Below, piece by piece: positions 1-10,500 of a stretch of 64,000 bases of DNA. The first letter of the stretch is position 1, and each line of letters begins with the position of its first letter. Position numbers and translations under genes: made by a program. The notes beneath the pieces are model-generated. The model saw only the letters and a list, made by a program, of their open reading frames with translations. It ran no database searches and was not told the DNA's origin. Source of the DNA: Bremia lactucae (Eukaryota > Oomycota > Peronosporomycetes > Peronosporales > Peronosporaceae); NCBI RefSeq assembly GCF_004359215.1, contig NW_027152062.1:263392-327391 (forward strand). The letters are read 5' to 3'.

Positions 1-1674
1 AGAGGCTATTAAGAAGATAAGGCTCTTATAGAATTGATGAATTACCTTAAAACTCCATCACAACAATCCTAAAAAGGATTTCCGAAATTGTATCGATCCG
101 TTGAGGATCGATACACAACACGCATTGGTATACTACATAACACAGCCATTGCTGGCGACACACCTCGTGTCGTCATCCCCACCCATAATGATTTGCGATT
201 ACGCATCATGTATGAGTGACACGATCCACCAATAAGTGGTCATCGTGGACGTGAGAAGACCTATCTCACGATAAGTCGCGACTTCTACTGCCTCGCCAGT
301 ATGAATTCGACCGCAAGTACTTCCGTGCTTGCAAAGTTTGTCAACGGGAGTAGCCCCTGTGCTTCATCCGTGTTCCGTTACAATCTCTACCTGTTCCGGC
401 AGAGTGTTGGCAGTCAGTATCTATGGATTTTGTCTTCGGATTCCCGATCACAAGAATAATGGTTTTCTTCTGTTTGTTGGTCGTTTCAGCAAGATGGCCA
501 ATCTTGCTGCAGTGAAGGAGTCGATCAATCCAAAGACTGTGCTCGTGTCTTTGTTGACATGATATTTGACTTAATGAATTATCCCATGAACTGGTCTCAG
601 ATCAAGACTTTAGATTCACGGCGTATCCTTAGCAATCTGTGTTCAAATCACTTGGAACACAGATGAAAATGTCAACTTCTGACCATCCTGAAACATATGG
701 TGCATGTGCAAATTGTATCCTCGAAGAGATACTTCGAGGATAGGTCCACTCTTTTACAAGTTGGAGCGAGTTATTGCCGATGGTAGAATGTGCCATCATT
801 CAACGGCTTACGCCATCCACGCATACCCACCTTGTTTGATGGTAACTCTTATTTAAGGGGGGGCTCGCTCAAGCAAAGAACAATCTAGCTCTGGCTCGTC
901 ACGCATTGACCTACGGTCAATGCGAATCATAACAATGTTAATTCAATAAACATTGTAGTAGACAAACTCAGGATTAGCAACAATGCTATTACTGACTTTG
1001 AAAACGATGTTTAAAGACTCACCATCGAAAAGAGTAATATTAGTGTGAGCAGTAATGTTCTCACTAATGAGGAACATGACATCTCCGCAGTGCGCAACGG
1101 TCGCACTGAAGATAAAAACAAAACCGAGTCAGCAGGAAAATTCCTTCTGGCTAGAGAAGCAGTGATCCATTTCGTGCAGGATTCCCTCGCATCATAAACC
1201 GACACAAACGGAACTATGCCAAAAATGAACGTGCAAACATTCTTTCATTCAATGTTAATGATCTGGTTTTACTATTTACGGTAGACGAATGTGGATAGTA
1301 ATAAATAACTGCCCAGGTATAGCGGCCGGTTCCGTGTATCACATCTTCAAGGCAATGCGTACACGATCGATCTGCCTCTTAAAATGCGTACGCATCCTAC
1401 GTTTTTTGTCGGGCGTCCCCGCCCGTACCAACGGTACAAGGCTTATTCCGATTCCGAATCACCCCGGAACGGCCTAAGGCGTCTGACAAAGCCTGATGGT
1501 CCCGAAGCTAAACATGACAGTCTCGGGACAGAGTCTGGTTCCCCTGAAGCAGACGTTCCACGACATCCTCCAAGGATGAGATCTTTCGACGAGCTGTCAC
1601 CAGCACGTTTTGAAGGGACGGATATGTCTGTTCATTCGCAGTTGATCAGTCGCAACTTGCGCACATTTTTTTAA
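1..1674 (+). pseudogene. Ty3/gypsy integrase, 3' part of broken pol (family 1A)
   Basis: Pieces of one integrase follow each other in shifting frames. The RNase H-integrase spacer is at 1-130. The zinc-binding H...C...C region lies at about 210-345. The core segment with the first catalytic Asp (equivalent of S-M-D-F-V-F) is near 415-480 and the D-H-P-E-T-x-G segment near 675-700. The C-terminal domain, with H-P-T-F-F-V-G-R, lies at about 1316-1440 and is followed by a charged linker to 1674. Several stops and frameshifts make it non-functional. The 5' part of the element is outside the window, and the end joins a chromodomain at 1835. Confidence 0.85.
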
Positions 1675-2046
1675 CTGGGCACAAGAAACATTATCGACAG
1701 TCACCGCTAACTTGCAACGATGGGATCGGTCGTGATAAATGTACTCCCTTAAATTATGTGGGGTGTTATCCAAGTCACGATGTTGACTCGAGAACGGTGA
1801 ACGAGGTAAACCCAATTTCCCTCCTCCTCCACATTCATTGACGGATCCGAGTGGTGAAAAGCGTTTCCTTGTTGAAGGCTTCTCGAACCACCGTGAGGAA
1901 AAGGGGTTCGAACGAGCTGTAACGTTCGTTGGCGAGGGTATCCACTCTCGCATGATAGTTGGAACCTCGTTCCCAACTGATGATGGACGTTTCGGGTCTT
2001 GTTCAACAGTACAACAAGACCCATCCTCCTCGATCGTGCTTAACAC
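1597..2046 (-). pseudogene. aORF1, C-terminal remnant antisense to pol linker and chromodomain
   Basis: A 149-codon open frame runs antisense to the integrase linker and chromodomain. It matches the minus frame at 26730-27551: shared words are R-P-S-S-V-G, P-T-I-M-R and L-K-x-C-A-x-V-A-x-D-Q-L. The opposite strand here is also coding (pol), so openness alone proves little. The match to the longer aORF1 copies is the reason for listing it. Its upstream part is cut off at 2046. Confidence 0.45.
1835..2039 (+). pseudogene. Chromodomain of family 1A pol, frameshifted
   Basis: Translation gives K-R-F-L-V-E-G-F-S-N-H-R, then after a frameshift W/M-E-P-R-S-Q-L and V-Q-Q-Y-N-K-T-H-P. This is the usual chromodomain order of beta strands, aromatic cage segment and C-terminal helix seen at the end of chromovirus integrases. 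Such domains tether the integration complex to modified histones. The sequence ends abruptly at 2039, where an unrelated element (arm of an inverted repeat) begins. Confidence 0.75.
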
Positions 2047-3347
2047 GCTTAAGCGTGAAGACGAATCTCGTCGGGCAGCGAATACGTTCCCAAATGTGGT
2101 GTCGCGAACGTTTATATTGCATTACGCATGACACCGGGCTTAAGGTTCATCACCGTAAGAAACCGCTCGATAAGCAACAAGAACAAAACGTTTTCAAGGA
2201 TAAGGGACATTGCAAGTGCTAAAGCTCACCATATGTACATCTTTGCACCACTTAGTGTGAAAGAATGCCTCCGAGAGGTAACAGACCAATCTTTGGCAAG
2301 ATGGATCTAGATCAGAGGCGAGGGCGCGGAGAAGATCGCTACATGTGACGCTCTCCTTAGCGACACCTTACTTCACAGATTATGACGCCACGTCGATATC
2401 CGAGGAGCGTCGGCGTGATCAAGCACGTTTCTTCGACAAAGAATGTTGCAATCGCTTTATATCCAACGAAACGGAACACGAGAACGAGAGTGCGTTCATT
2501 CGACGAGTTCGTCGGGCCCGACGTCCTTACAAAATATGGTCTATTCGAGACACTGCCGAGGCAGCCGACATTTGTCTCGAACAAAAACTTCGCTCGAATT
2601 CGCAAAGCTAAAGGCCAAAGGCCAATTAGGTGCAGCGTATCGGCCTAAATACGAGGCTAGGCCTAGCCAGCACTATAGTGTTATAGTTGCAAATGCAACC
2701 GTGAATCCAAGCCACACTAAGTTCGAGGATCCATCCATTCTCACCTCGATTGGAGAGAGCGTCGTTCGATGCTTGTTGACATTGAGCGTGGCGCTTAAAG
2801 ACGTCACCGGCGTAAGGGCAATCTTGTCGAAGGGAAACTCATACACTAAAAGAGTTTCCTGACGAGGGATTCCCAAGCCACTTCACCAGATACTGGCATT
2901 GACCGTTACAACGACGTCGCTTCAGAAGTCTCTCGACGTGGGCTGGAAGTCCCCCTGCTAGTTGAGAAAGCAGGAGGAGGCCGGAATACCAGCGGCGTCT
3001 TTGTTGGCATTAAGGCACGAAGTGCACCTTCTCCCTAAGAATCTTACTCGAACGAAACGTACCCTTGGCGAGGTCCATGATCGTCTGTTGACGTTGCAGC
3101 TTACCAACCTCGTTTGGATTTTCAGCTGGGCATCCTGATAAGGATGCCGCAGTCTGCGGTGTAGTCTAATTGCTCGGTGTGAGCGCCTTCAAATCCATGT
3201 GGGAGGGGTCCCGATACGACTTAAGCAAGCCAACGTAGAACACTGGGTGTGTACACAGCTTGCGCGGAAGGTTTAGCGTATAAGCTAGGCCCTTCTTAGC
3301 CACGACCGTAAATTGTTTCATAGAACGCGGACGCAATTTGGTCTTAA
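2040..3347. repeat. Left arm of a 1.3-kb inverted repeat
   Basis: This segment is the reverse complement of 5887-7194 (positions sum to 9234). Identity is very high over about 2140-3300 and lower at both edges. It carries the antisense gene aORF3 and the end of family 3 integrase. The arms are separated by about 2.5 kb. Confidence 0.9.
2041..3130 (+). pseudogene. aORF3, 5'-truncated copy
   Basis: This is homologous to the plus-strand gene at 32251-33537. Shared stretches include I-A-x-A-K-A-H, F-x-P-L-S-V and the later A-K-G-Q-L. It lies opposite to family 3 pol, which is on the minus strand here. The N-terminus is missing because the inverted-repeat arm begins inside the gene. Several stops and frame changes are present (for example near 2310 and 2860). 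The downstream part becomes coiled-coil-like (L-R-H-E-V-H-L-L-P-K-N-L) before it runs into the integrase C-terminus on the other strand. Function unknown. Confidence 0.55.
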
Positions 3348-4640
3348 AGATCGCGGATCCTACGGTTATAGATAGATTTTTAGCATTATGTGATGCTCGA
3401 TCGGCGGCCTTATAAGATCTATTGCAGCTTCTGCCTTTAGCATCCGCTTGTTCCGTTTGTTTCTCTAAACTAGTAGCCATTGGATTTCTGCATGTGTCGT
3501 AGGACATTTAGTCGCGTTGCGAGAAACTCGCTAACCTATTTCTTAATCGTACAGGGCTGATATCAGCAAGCCGATCGCCTATCTCCCCCCACCAAGCCCT
3601 CAACCACGTAGTGGTAGCGTGAACGCGATCGCATGGGTATGTGAGGCCGTTCACGTAGAACGAAGTGTAGCCTGTAGAGGCATACACATCGTTGTTCAAC
3701 GCATATTCGACGACCGGCTCCATCACCGTGGTGTTACTGCACACACACCGCGCAGACCATCTTCAATGACGCGATTAACAGACTTGTTTGACCATCGGCC
3801 TGTTGATGATCTGCTGTGGACATGTCCAATCTGACGCTAAGCACTCGGAAGATCGAATCAGGAACGTGCCCGTGAAGCTGGAGTGTCTATCGGAGACAAT
3901 TGCCACTGGCGACCCGTTTTGTCTAAACACGCGATCAATAAACAGCCTTACTGTACTTTCACCATCAATGGTATCCGGCACAACCGGAAAAATAGCCATT
4001 TTTTCTCAATCGGTCAACGAAGACCGCGTTGCTCGTGTTGTCCTACAACGTTTTTGGTAGGCCAAACAAGCTTCATACTAGTGTTTCTCCGACACCCAGT
4101 GGGTACGGGCATACTAGTAAGTGGCGCAGTTGCATGTGCCGAGAGTTTTTCCGTCAGTTCGTCTTGCACGGGTATTGACCCACTTATAGAGTTTGGGCCA
4201 CCAGTAACGCTAGAAGCTCACCGAGCCGTAAGCCTTTTCGTGACAAATGTGACCGCTCAAAACAGTATCATGTCCCTCATAGAGGATCCGGTACTTCAGT
4301 TTCTCATCGTGAGATACTACGATGCGCGGAGGATTCGTCACATCAGTGCAATACAAAAGACCAGTATCGGTTAATTAACTTCGCACTCAGTCGTGCAGAC
4401 AACGTAATATTCAAGTCTTTTATCTCATTGCTGCCAAAAGTTCGTAACAAAGATACACACTGCTAGCATGTGCCGCACGGAATAAGTCAGTGATTGGTGA
4501 CGTATCAGACGTAACATGAGCGAGCTCAAATCAGGTCTGCGTGGTAACGCATCAGTTAAAGCATTTTCCTTTTCAGGCTTATACTTCACCTCGAAGTAAT
4601 ATTTCGAAAGAATGAAAAGCACCACACCATCCTATGCGTT
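2760..4640 (-). pseudogene. Family 3 pol 3' part: RNase H tail, integrase, chromodomain
   Basis: Read from 4640 downward: the RNase H end with Y-K-P-E-K-E-N-A-L-T-D-A-L (4625-4520), the integrase zinc finger with G-H-D-T-V-L-S-G-H (4380-4150), the integrase core (4060-3510), the C-terminal domain with H-P-V-F-Y-V-G-L-L-K-S-Y (3507-3166), and a chromodomain remnant with Y-L-V-K-W-L-G-type sequence (about 2925-2760). Frameshifts break it repeatedly. Upstream it is interrupted by the 4650-5480 segment, and its RNase H start is found at 5481-5890. Confidence 0.8.
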
Positions 4641-4649
4641 GGGCGACTT

Positions 4650-5240
4650 AGTCGCAGATACGGACGATGACCGTTTCGTTAAGCTCTGGGAGTTTTGACA
4701 GATTTAAAATTTATATCTTTGATAGTATGAGAAGCTCGGAAACTGATGCCTTTCTTGTGCGTGTAGATGGAAGGACCGAACGACAAAGATGACAATGAAG
4801 AAAAAGCAGGCGATAGCACGTATTCTGGTGCGTCGAAAAAAAGAAGAAAATAGCGTCTCGAACGATTCGAATGACTCGTATTGGGAATCGATCGTGGATG
4901 AAGATTCCTTGTCCGAGAAGTGTCGGATGAAGAGGACGCTCCGTCGTGGTGAGTTCAGACAATGCATCGGCTTTGTAAAGAAACACGAGTTGTTCAATTT
5001 GATAATTCAAATCCGTGGTGGTTTGTAAAATTCGACAGCGACACAATTTGTGAGCAATAGCGTCTTTGTGAAGCACGAATTCGACCGCAAAAGCAATGAC
5101 ACGAAGACGTTTAATCACTTGCGCGACTTCAACATGCAATTCTAGACGCAACTATTCCGAGTGGCGTGGTGCGTAGGTCTTGACAGAAACAGAACCAGTC
5201 CTAACAGTAACGTGACTCGGAGGACATTATACCAGGCCTT
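4650..5240. other. Unassigned degenerate sequence splitting an RNase H gene
   Basis: This stretch separates the two halves of a family 3 RNase H. It matches none of the gag, pol or aORF segments seen elsewhere in the window. On the plus strand, fragments in different frames are acidic/basic and then aromatic (D-E-E-D-A-P-S-W; N-P-W-W-F-V-K-F). The minus strand has a 146-codon open frame (5151-4711) with no recognisable domain. It could be a relic of another transposon. No function is claimed. Confidence 0.4.
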
Positions 5241-5480
5241 GATAGTACATATGTGCTTGCGAGTTTTGTCAACGGGTGAATAGTCCTATAATTCGTGCTT
5301 AATTACAAGCTCTGCCTGCTCCAGCAGAGTGCTGGCAGTCCGTATCAGCGGAGTTCGTCTTCGAGTTTTCCGAAGACGCTCACAAGAATAATGATATTTT
5401 GTGTTTGTAAATCGATTCAGAAAGATGGTACATCTTCTTGCAGTCCCGTAGCTATGTGACGCAAGGTGCATTTATATTTA
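5240..5480 (+). pseudogene. Integrase fragment (family 1A) embedded in family 3 pol
   Basis: Translation gives the integrase zinc-finger end C-A-C-E-F-C-Q-R-V and then the core start with F-V-F-E-F and D-A-H-K-N-N-D. The next part resembles D-R-F-S-K-M-V-H. It is oriented opposite to the family 3 RNase H on both sides, so it looks like inserted or rearranged DNA. Confidence 0.7.
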
Positions 5481-5890
5481 TTATGTATATACGGTGCGTA
5501 AAGACGCACGATCTTGTATAGATCACAAAAGGTCAGAGCCAAGCAGATGTACTTTGAATATAGCAAGAGCATATTCCATAGCAACACTGAAGGTGATTAG
5601 GATTTGGCAGAACCAATATCGGAGCATGGATATAACTATCCTTTACCGCTTCAAAAGCGTCATTTTCGGTGCTATTCCAGCAACATTTCACATCCATATC
5701 CTTCTTAAGGAGATTGGATGATAGTTGAGCCAAATTTTTAGCGTAAATACTGCTGTAATTATGCAAGTAGTTGGCAAAGACAAGCCACTTAAGCAATCTT
5801 TCTGATTTCAAAGGACCGGCAAATCAGCAATGCGTTTTACCTAAGCAGGGTCTGCACGAAGGCCTAGCTTCCCAGAATCTGCAATCTTAA
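5481..5890 (-). pseudogene. RT thumb / RNase H start fragment (family 3)
   Basis: On the minus strand it reads L-R-A-D-P-A-Q-V-K, K-W-L-V-F-A-N-Y-L and A-F-E-A-V-K-D-S. These match the RT-to-RNase H junction of the family 3 element at 35312-35728. At about 5887 it meets a plus-strand integrase C-terminus head-on, which marks the inner edge of the inverted repeat. Confidence 0.75.
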
Positions 5891-6475
5891 AGACTAGATT
5901 GCGTCCGCGCTTTATTGTACCTTTTACAGTCACGGCTAAGAAGGGCCTGGCTTATACGCTAAACCTTCCGCGCAAGCTGCGTACACACCCAGTGTTCTAC
6001 GTTGGCTTGCTTAAGTCGTATCGGGACCCCTCCCACATGGATTTGAAGGCTCTCACACCGAGCAATTAGACTACACCGCAGACTGCGGCATCCTTATCAG
6101 GATGCCCAGCTGAAAATCCAAACGAGGTTGGTAAGCTGCAACGTCAACAGACGATCATGGACCTCGCCAAGGGTACGTTTCGTTCGAGTAAGATTCTTAG
6201 GGAGAAGGTGCACTTCGTGCCTTAATGCCAACAAAGACGCCGCTGGTATTCCGGCCTCCTCCTGCTTTCTCAACTAGCAGGGGGACTTCCAGCCCACGTC
6301 GAGAGACTTCTGAAGCGACGTCGTTGTAACGGTCAATGCCAGTATCTGGTGAAGTGGCTTGGGAATCCCTCGTCAGGAAACTCTTGAGTGTATGAGTTTC
6401 CCTTCGACAAGATTGCCCTTACGCCGGTGACGTCTTTAAGCGCCACGCTCAATGTCAACAAGCATCGAACGACGC
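5887..6475 (+). pseudogene. Family 3 integrase C-terminal domain, linker and chromodomain
   Basis: The C-terminal domain (L-R-T-H-P-V-F-Y-V-G-L-L-K-S-Y) spans 5890-6067 and ends in a stop. A linker follows. The chromodomain core Q-Y-L-V-K-W-L-G-N-P-S-S-G-N-S lies at about 6328-6385, followed by a stop where the conserved W-E would be. This is the pol 3' end that leads to the polypurine tract and LTR at 7386-7877. Confidence 0.75.
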
Positions 6476-7194
6476 TCTCTCCAATCGAGGTGAGAATGGA
6501 TGGATCCTCGAACTTAGTGTGGCTTGGATTCACGGTTGCATTTGCAACTATAACACTATAGTGCTGGCTAGGCCTAGCCTCGTATTTAGGCCGATACGCT
6601 GCACCTAATTGGCCTTTGGCCTTTAGCTTTGCGAATTCGAGCGAAGTTTTTGTTCGAGACAAATGTCGGCTGCCTCGGCAGTGTCTCGAATAGACCATAT
6701 TTTGTAAGGACGTCGGGCCCGACGAACTCGTCGAATGAACGCACTCTCGTTCTCGTGTTCCGTTTCGTTGGATATAAAGCGATTGCAACATTCTTTGTCA
6801 TAGAAACGTGCTTGATCACGCCGACGCTCCTCGGATATCGACGTGGCGTCATAATCTGTGAAGTAAGGTGTCGCTAAGGAGAGCGTCACATGTAGCGATC
6901 TTCTCCGCGCCCTCGCCTCTGATCTAGATCCATCTTGCCAAAGATTGGTCTGTTACCTCTCGGAGGCATTCTTTCACACTAAGTCGTGCAAAGATGTACA
7001 TATGGTGAGCTTTAGCACTTGCAATGTCCCTTATCCTTGAAAACGTTTTGTTCTTGTTGCTTATCGAGCGGTTTCTTACGGTGATGAACCTTAGGCCTGG
7101 TGTCATGCGTAATGCAATATAAGCGTTCGCGACACCAACGTTCAGGGAATGTATTCGCTGCCCGACGAGACTCATCTTTACGCTTAAGCGTGTT
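5887..7194. repeat. Right arm of the 1.3-kb inverted repeat
   Basis: Reverse complement of 2040-3347. Unlike the left arm, it continues into its natural flank (N-terminal codons of aORF3, polypurine tract and LTR). It is therefore probably the donor and the left arm the copy. Confidence 0.85.
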
Positions 7195-7305
7195 AAGCTC
7201 GGTTTCCTTTATTTTTATCTCAGAATGAGTGTGGCTATCATAGTCCATGCACGCATTATCATCAAGGAAAGAACTAAGATTAGGTGACTCGTGAGGGGAT
7301 GTCAT
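6105..7305 (-). pseudogene. aORF3 with preserved N-terminus (antisense to family 3 pol)
   Basis: The start ATG is at 7305, about 100 bp from the LTR. The N-terminus M-T-S-P-H-E-S...F-L-D-D aligns with M-T-T-K-L-E-S...F-L-D-D of the copy starting at 32251, which supports this start. Then come a basic/acidic region, the I-A-S-A-K-A-H...L-S-V-K-E block near 7025-6925, and a long middle part. The last part runs antisense to the chromodomain (H-F-T-R-Y-W-H opposite Q-Y-L-V-K-W). Frameshifts and stops are present. No known domain is recognised. Confidence 0.55.
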
Positions 7306-7385
7306 AGGTCAACGGTGTTTAAAACACAACCATATGATTAAATTGTTTGACCTTAGACTTTAGAGGAAATGAAGACGAATGCTGT

Positions 7386-7405
7386 GAACTGTCTGACAGG
7401 GAGGG
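7386..7405 (+). other. Polypurine tract before 3' LTR (family 3)
   Basis: GACAGGGAGGG lies directly before the LTR start TGTAACG. This is the expected site of plus-strand DNA priming for an element whose pol is on the plus strand. Confidence 0.6.
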
Positions 7406-7877
7406 TGTAACGACGTACACTTCGGTTGCGTAATCGTTAATATGGACGGTACACGCTAGGGTGATATACCCAATGTAATGATTTAGAAAAAATCATTTAA
7501 ATGAGATGAATTTATGTATAACTCGCGTATGGCAGCCACCAAATAAAGATCTGGTGGCCGAAAACTATTTTAAGGTAATTAGGGTAATGTTTTGTTTTTA
7601 CAACAAAAATATAGTTAAGTTCCCTTTTTGATCTAAAAGGCGCATTGTGCCTTCGTGAGGCTTGCGCTGTTATCTGCGAGAGTATTGAGCTTTTGAAGGT
7701 ATACACTCTCGGACACTAGTTGACACTTGGTTCTAAAAACCACTGGGTCCCTCGAACTCGAACCCTTTTAATCTACGAGCTTGTATGACTTGTTACACTA
7801 ACTAATTCTTTAGAATAAGTTACTCTTCGAGTCTTTAAGTCTTCCTCTGACTTTAGGAGCGAGGAAGCTCCGTTACA
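7406..7877 (+). repeat. Family 3 LTR (3' LTR of the 5.9-7.4 kb element)
   Basis: It starts TGTAACG and ends GCTCCGTTACA, and aligns along its length with the LTRs at 38345-38817 and 31535-32139, which lie in the opposite orientation. It carries one copy of the block that is tandemly doubled at 31848-32120. The neighbouring LTR1A remnant starts at the next base. Confidence 0.8.
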
Positions 7878-8286
7878 GCTTCACTAATATTCAACGATGG
7901 CAGTGAAGGCACGGTATTTTCGATTACCTCACGCACACGACGTGTATAGGAAGATCTTAAGTTGGTAAGCGTGGCTTAGCAATAATAGACAGATAGTGAG
8001 GAGCTTAGTATCGGGAGATAGTAAACTGTATTTTCTGTTTCAATGTCCTACGCACAAGTACATTGTTATAAATATATATATAATATATTAATATACAAAT
8101 AAGTATTGCTTTTAATTAGCTCCGGGCTATGGCACGTCAAGCGGAGACTGACGAAGCTAATTTAATGGCCTATATTGACCAATTAATAGAAATGTACGAT
8201 TTTTTTACAGTATTATCAATAAAGATAATATTCTGCATTATACCTCTTATTGGTAAAAATATTTATGTAACGGACCACCCGTTATA
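7878..8286 (-). repeat. LTR1A remnant
   Basis: On the minus strand the right end reads as an LTR1A start (inverted pair around 8265-8286), then the AT-rich A-T-A-A-A-T-A-T-T part and the LTR tail near 7880-7950. The terminal dozen bases are missing where it abuts LTR3 at 7877. It compares best with 19993-20406. Confidence 0.7.
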
Positions 8287-8325
8287 ATAAACAGCTTACA
8301 CTTTTCTTCGGAATTGCTCATCTTT

Positions 8326-9173
8326 TGTTACGGGGTACCTTCGCTAGTACTGCTTCAGTACTAGCCGGCCTGCACTGATAATAGTGAAGGTCACGTACAC
8401 GAGGTGGAGAGAAAGGTTTTAAGCTGCTAAGCTTGGCTTAGCAACTGAAGGTCGATATTAAGAAGGATTAGTACAGAGAAAGGTTTAATAGTATAAACAC
8501 AATTAAGTTCCAACGTATTGCAACTTTCTTAACTGACTTAAAATACTGTGTATTACGACTTAATGCTTACCGCCCATTCGCCCGTCTAGAAGCGAATGGC
8601 GGGTTGATTCAAAGACTAAAATTAACCAACGAAAAAAACTTGACATTGCTGCGACCAAATTATGGTGTATGGTAATATTAGAAATGTTCAGTAAAATTAT
8701 TTAATGATAATATTTTTAGGCCCTGTACACCCCCCCTTTGCTAGTTGTACACCTCGCCCCCGTCTTACAGCCAATCAGGCCGCAAAAAAGATAATAGCAC
8801 ACCCATGTCCCAATAAAATTTCCCGAAGCATTAATAGTTTTTTTTGTAATTTAAATCATAATTATATAAATAGTATCTTCATGTTTTTGTTTTATTGTTG
8901 ACATTTCATGTATTTTTACTCATGTAAAACGGAACGTTAAGCACCACGGGCATCCAATGACGCTACGACCATGGCCCCTGGGTAATAAATGCTTTGATGT
9001 ATGGTACGCGGGGGTGCATTTCTATATTTATTCGTTCTGATTAGCTATAAGTCGGAGGGGGGGGTACAAATAGCAAAGGGACGGTGGTGTACATATAGCA
9101 GTAGCCTAATTTGTTATCCTTGGTTATACCTCTAATAGAAAATAATATTTATGTGACGGGACACCTTGTTACA
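8326..9173 (-). repeat. LTR1A interrupted by a MITE
   Basis: The tail end TGTTACGGGGTACC is at 8326. The start, with its inverted pair GTGACGGGACACC...TTGTTACA, is at about 9150-9173. The two LTR parts (8326-8718 and 9107-9173) flank the 388-bp element described separately. This is the 3' LTR side of the minus-strand pol at 10.3-12.4 kb. Confidence 0.7.
8719..9106. mobile_element. MITE-like element with terminal inverted repeats and TA target duplication
   Basis: The left end (GGCCC then TGTACACC, CCCTTTGCTAGTTGTAC, CAATCAG) mirrors the right end read backward (GGCTACTGCTATA then TGTACACC, CCCTTTGCTATTTGTAC, TAATCAG) over about 60 bp. TA occurs just outside both ends (8717-8718 and 9107-9108). 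There is no coding capacity. TA duplication fits Tc1/mariner-type mobilisation; this superfamily call is inference. Confidence 0.65.
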
Positions 9174-9201
9174 CCACTCGTTAAAAAACAAAACAGAACC
9201 G

Positions 9202-9480
9202 ACCTCAGTGGCTGAGTGGTTAAGAACTGGAACTGAGACCGGAAGGTACGCGGATCGATACCCGCGGAGGGCGGCACAATAACACATCGCCGGAGATAGG
9301 CTAATAAGCAGACGAGCAACCATTCAATGGATAACTGACCTGCCATCCCGCACCAGAAGTGTGTGATAGTTGGGTGGGATAAGGCCCTGTAGCCGAATTT
9401 TTCCATAGTGTACTCAGGGGTGCGAGGTTGCAATAAGGAAATTTCGTCAAAATTAAATCACTTAGATAAAAATTCTGGCA
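9202..9480 (+). mobile_element. tRNA-derived SINE-like sequence
   Basis: TGGCTGAGTGG at 9209-9219 matches an RNA polymerase III A box, and GGATCGATACC at 9252-9262 matches a B box. They are spaced as in a tRNA. The T stem (CGCGG/CCGCG) is intact, but the acceptor stem pairs poorly, so this is not a working tRNA. The distance from LTR to aORF1 start is about 290 bp longer here than in other copies, which suggests an insertion. The 3' boundary is uncertain. Confidence 0.45.
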
Positions 9481-9572
9481 GCTACACGACAAAGTTTGGC
9501 TGCTGATGGAGCAAAGAATCTACTGAGGGAAATAGCTCGCCAAACTGTAGGCTTATTTATGAGTTGGATTAA

Positions 9573-10330
9573 ATGGCCGGCTCAAAATCATCTGCAATGT
9601 CCCCCGTTCACCCGGGGGCGATGCCGCCAAACCAGTAGGTGCTGGCGTAACGAATAACGAGTTATCATCTGAATCTAGTCATCCTGTGATGACTCCGATA
9701 ATTTAGTGATGTTAATTTACAATACCAGGAACAAAGCGATCGTAAAGATCGCTTTAAAAGAAAAGTTAGCTCAAATGCTAGCATTAGTCAAAGGGAGAGG
9801 GACCGCAATACTTTGTGTTTCGCTTCCCGAAAGAAACACCGGTTGCCCGCCAAGGTTGGTCTGGAGCGACCAATAAACGATATAAATTCCTTTCTTCGAC
9901 TCATCCAGGCTTACAAGCCTGGTGAGGACGAATATAATTCTTTATTGATGCCGTTTTCCGGCCTCAATGGTTCACTGGTATATGTGCCAATGATGTGAAT
10001 CCCTTGTTTTAGGGTTGGAAACATTTACAGAACGTACTAAGCGTAGACCGCAAGGCCTGACTTGACAAACAGGTTTTGGTAAGTGACCGGTTTCCAAGAG
10101 GTCCTGAAATGGTGCACGCTATACAATGCATTATTGTCCAAGGAAACATGTTTACCTTGCCTCTCGTGAGGGATTCATGGCCCTGCTGCGTGCGTAGTCT
10201 ATGCTCCTAAGAAGGCATACACCCTGAGAAATCTTCATTAGAAGGCGGGTATTTCTTCTGAGATGCGTGCAGGAATTGATAATTTGCAGTCCTTTTATGA
10301 TCGCTCGAAGTTTCTTGTGGATCATTGTAC
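9573..10330 (+). pseudogene. aORF1 copy, antisense to minus-strand family 1A pol
   Basis: It starts at ATG 9573 (M-A-G-S-K-S-S-A-M), comparable with M-A-N-E-S-M-R-S-A of the copy at 47149. After a frameshift it continues T-N-N-E-L-S-S-E. Further conserved blocks are L-A-Q-M-L-A-L-V-K-G (about 9770-9800), G-x-x-R-N-T-L-C-F-A-S-R-K-K-H-R-L-P (about 9800-9855), D-E-Y-N-S-L-L-M-P-F-S-G (about 9926-9963) and S-S-E-M-R-A-G-I-D-N-L-Q-S-F-Y (10254-10300). The same blocks occur at 27.4-28.0 kb and partly at 30-31 kb and 45.7-46.3 kb. Frame breaks make it a pseudogene. Role unknown. Confidence 0.6.
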
Positions 10331-10500
10331 GGGTCTCGTTATACTGTTCGACGAGACCTGGAGCGGCTATCATCAGTTCGAAGTCAGGTTCATAACTATC
10401 ATGACCCTCTCCATCGAGCGAAATAACTCGTTCGAGCCCCCTTCACCTCGCTATGGTTCAAGAATCGCCCCACTAGAAGCGCTTCAGACCATTTGAAGCC
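10330..10500 (-). pseudogene. Chromodomain of family 1A pol
   Basis: The minus strand reads L-L-V-G-R-F-L-N-H-S-E-V-K-G, S-Y-F-A-R-W-R-G, then Y-E-P-D-F-E-L and L-V-E-Q-Y-N-E-T. This is the same chromodomain pattern as in the other family 1 copies, with a small gap before the W-E-P position. It follows the integrase at 10780-11900. Confidence 0.7.

Noticed and set aside
4711..5151. 146-codon minus-strand ORF as a gene
   Set aside because: No recognisable domain, skewed composition, and both strands are degraded; kept only as unassigned sequence.
9202..9276. Functional tRNA gene
   Set aside because: A and B boxes and T stem are present but the acceptor stem does not pair properly; tRNA-derived repeat preferred.
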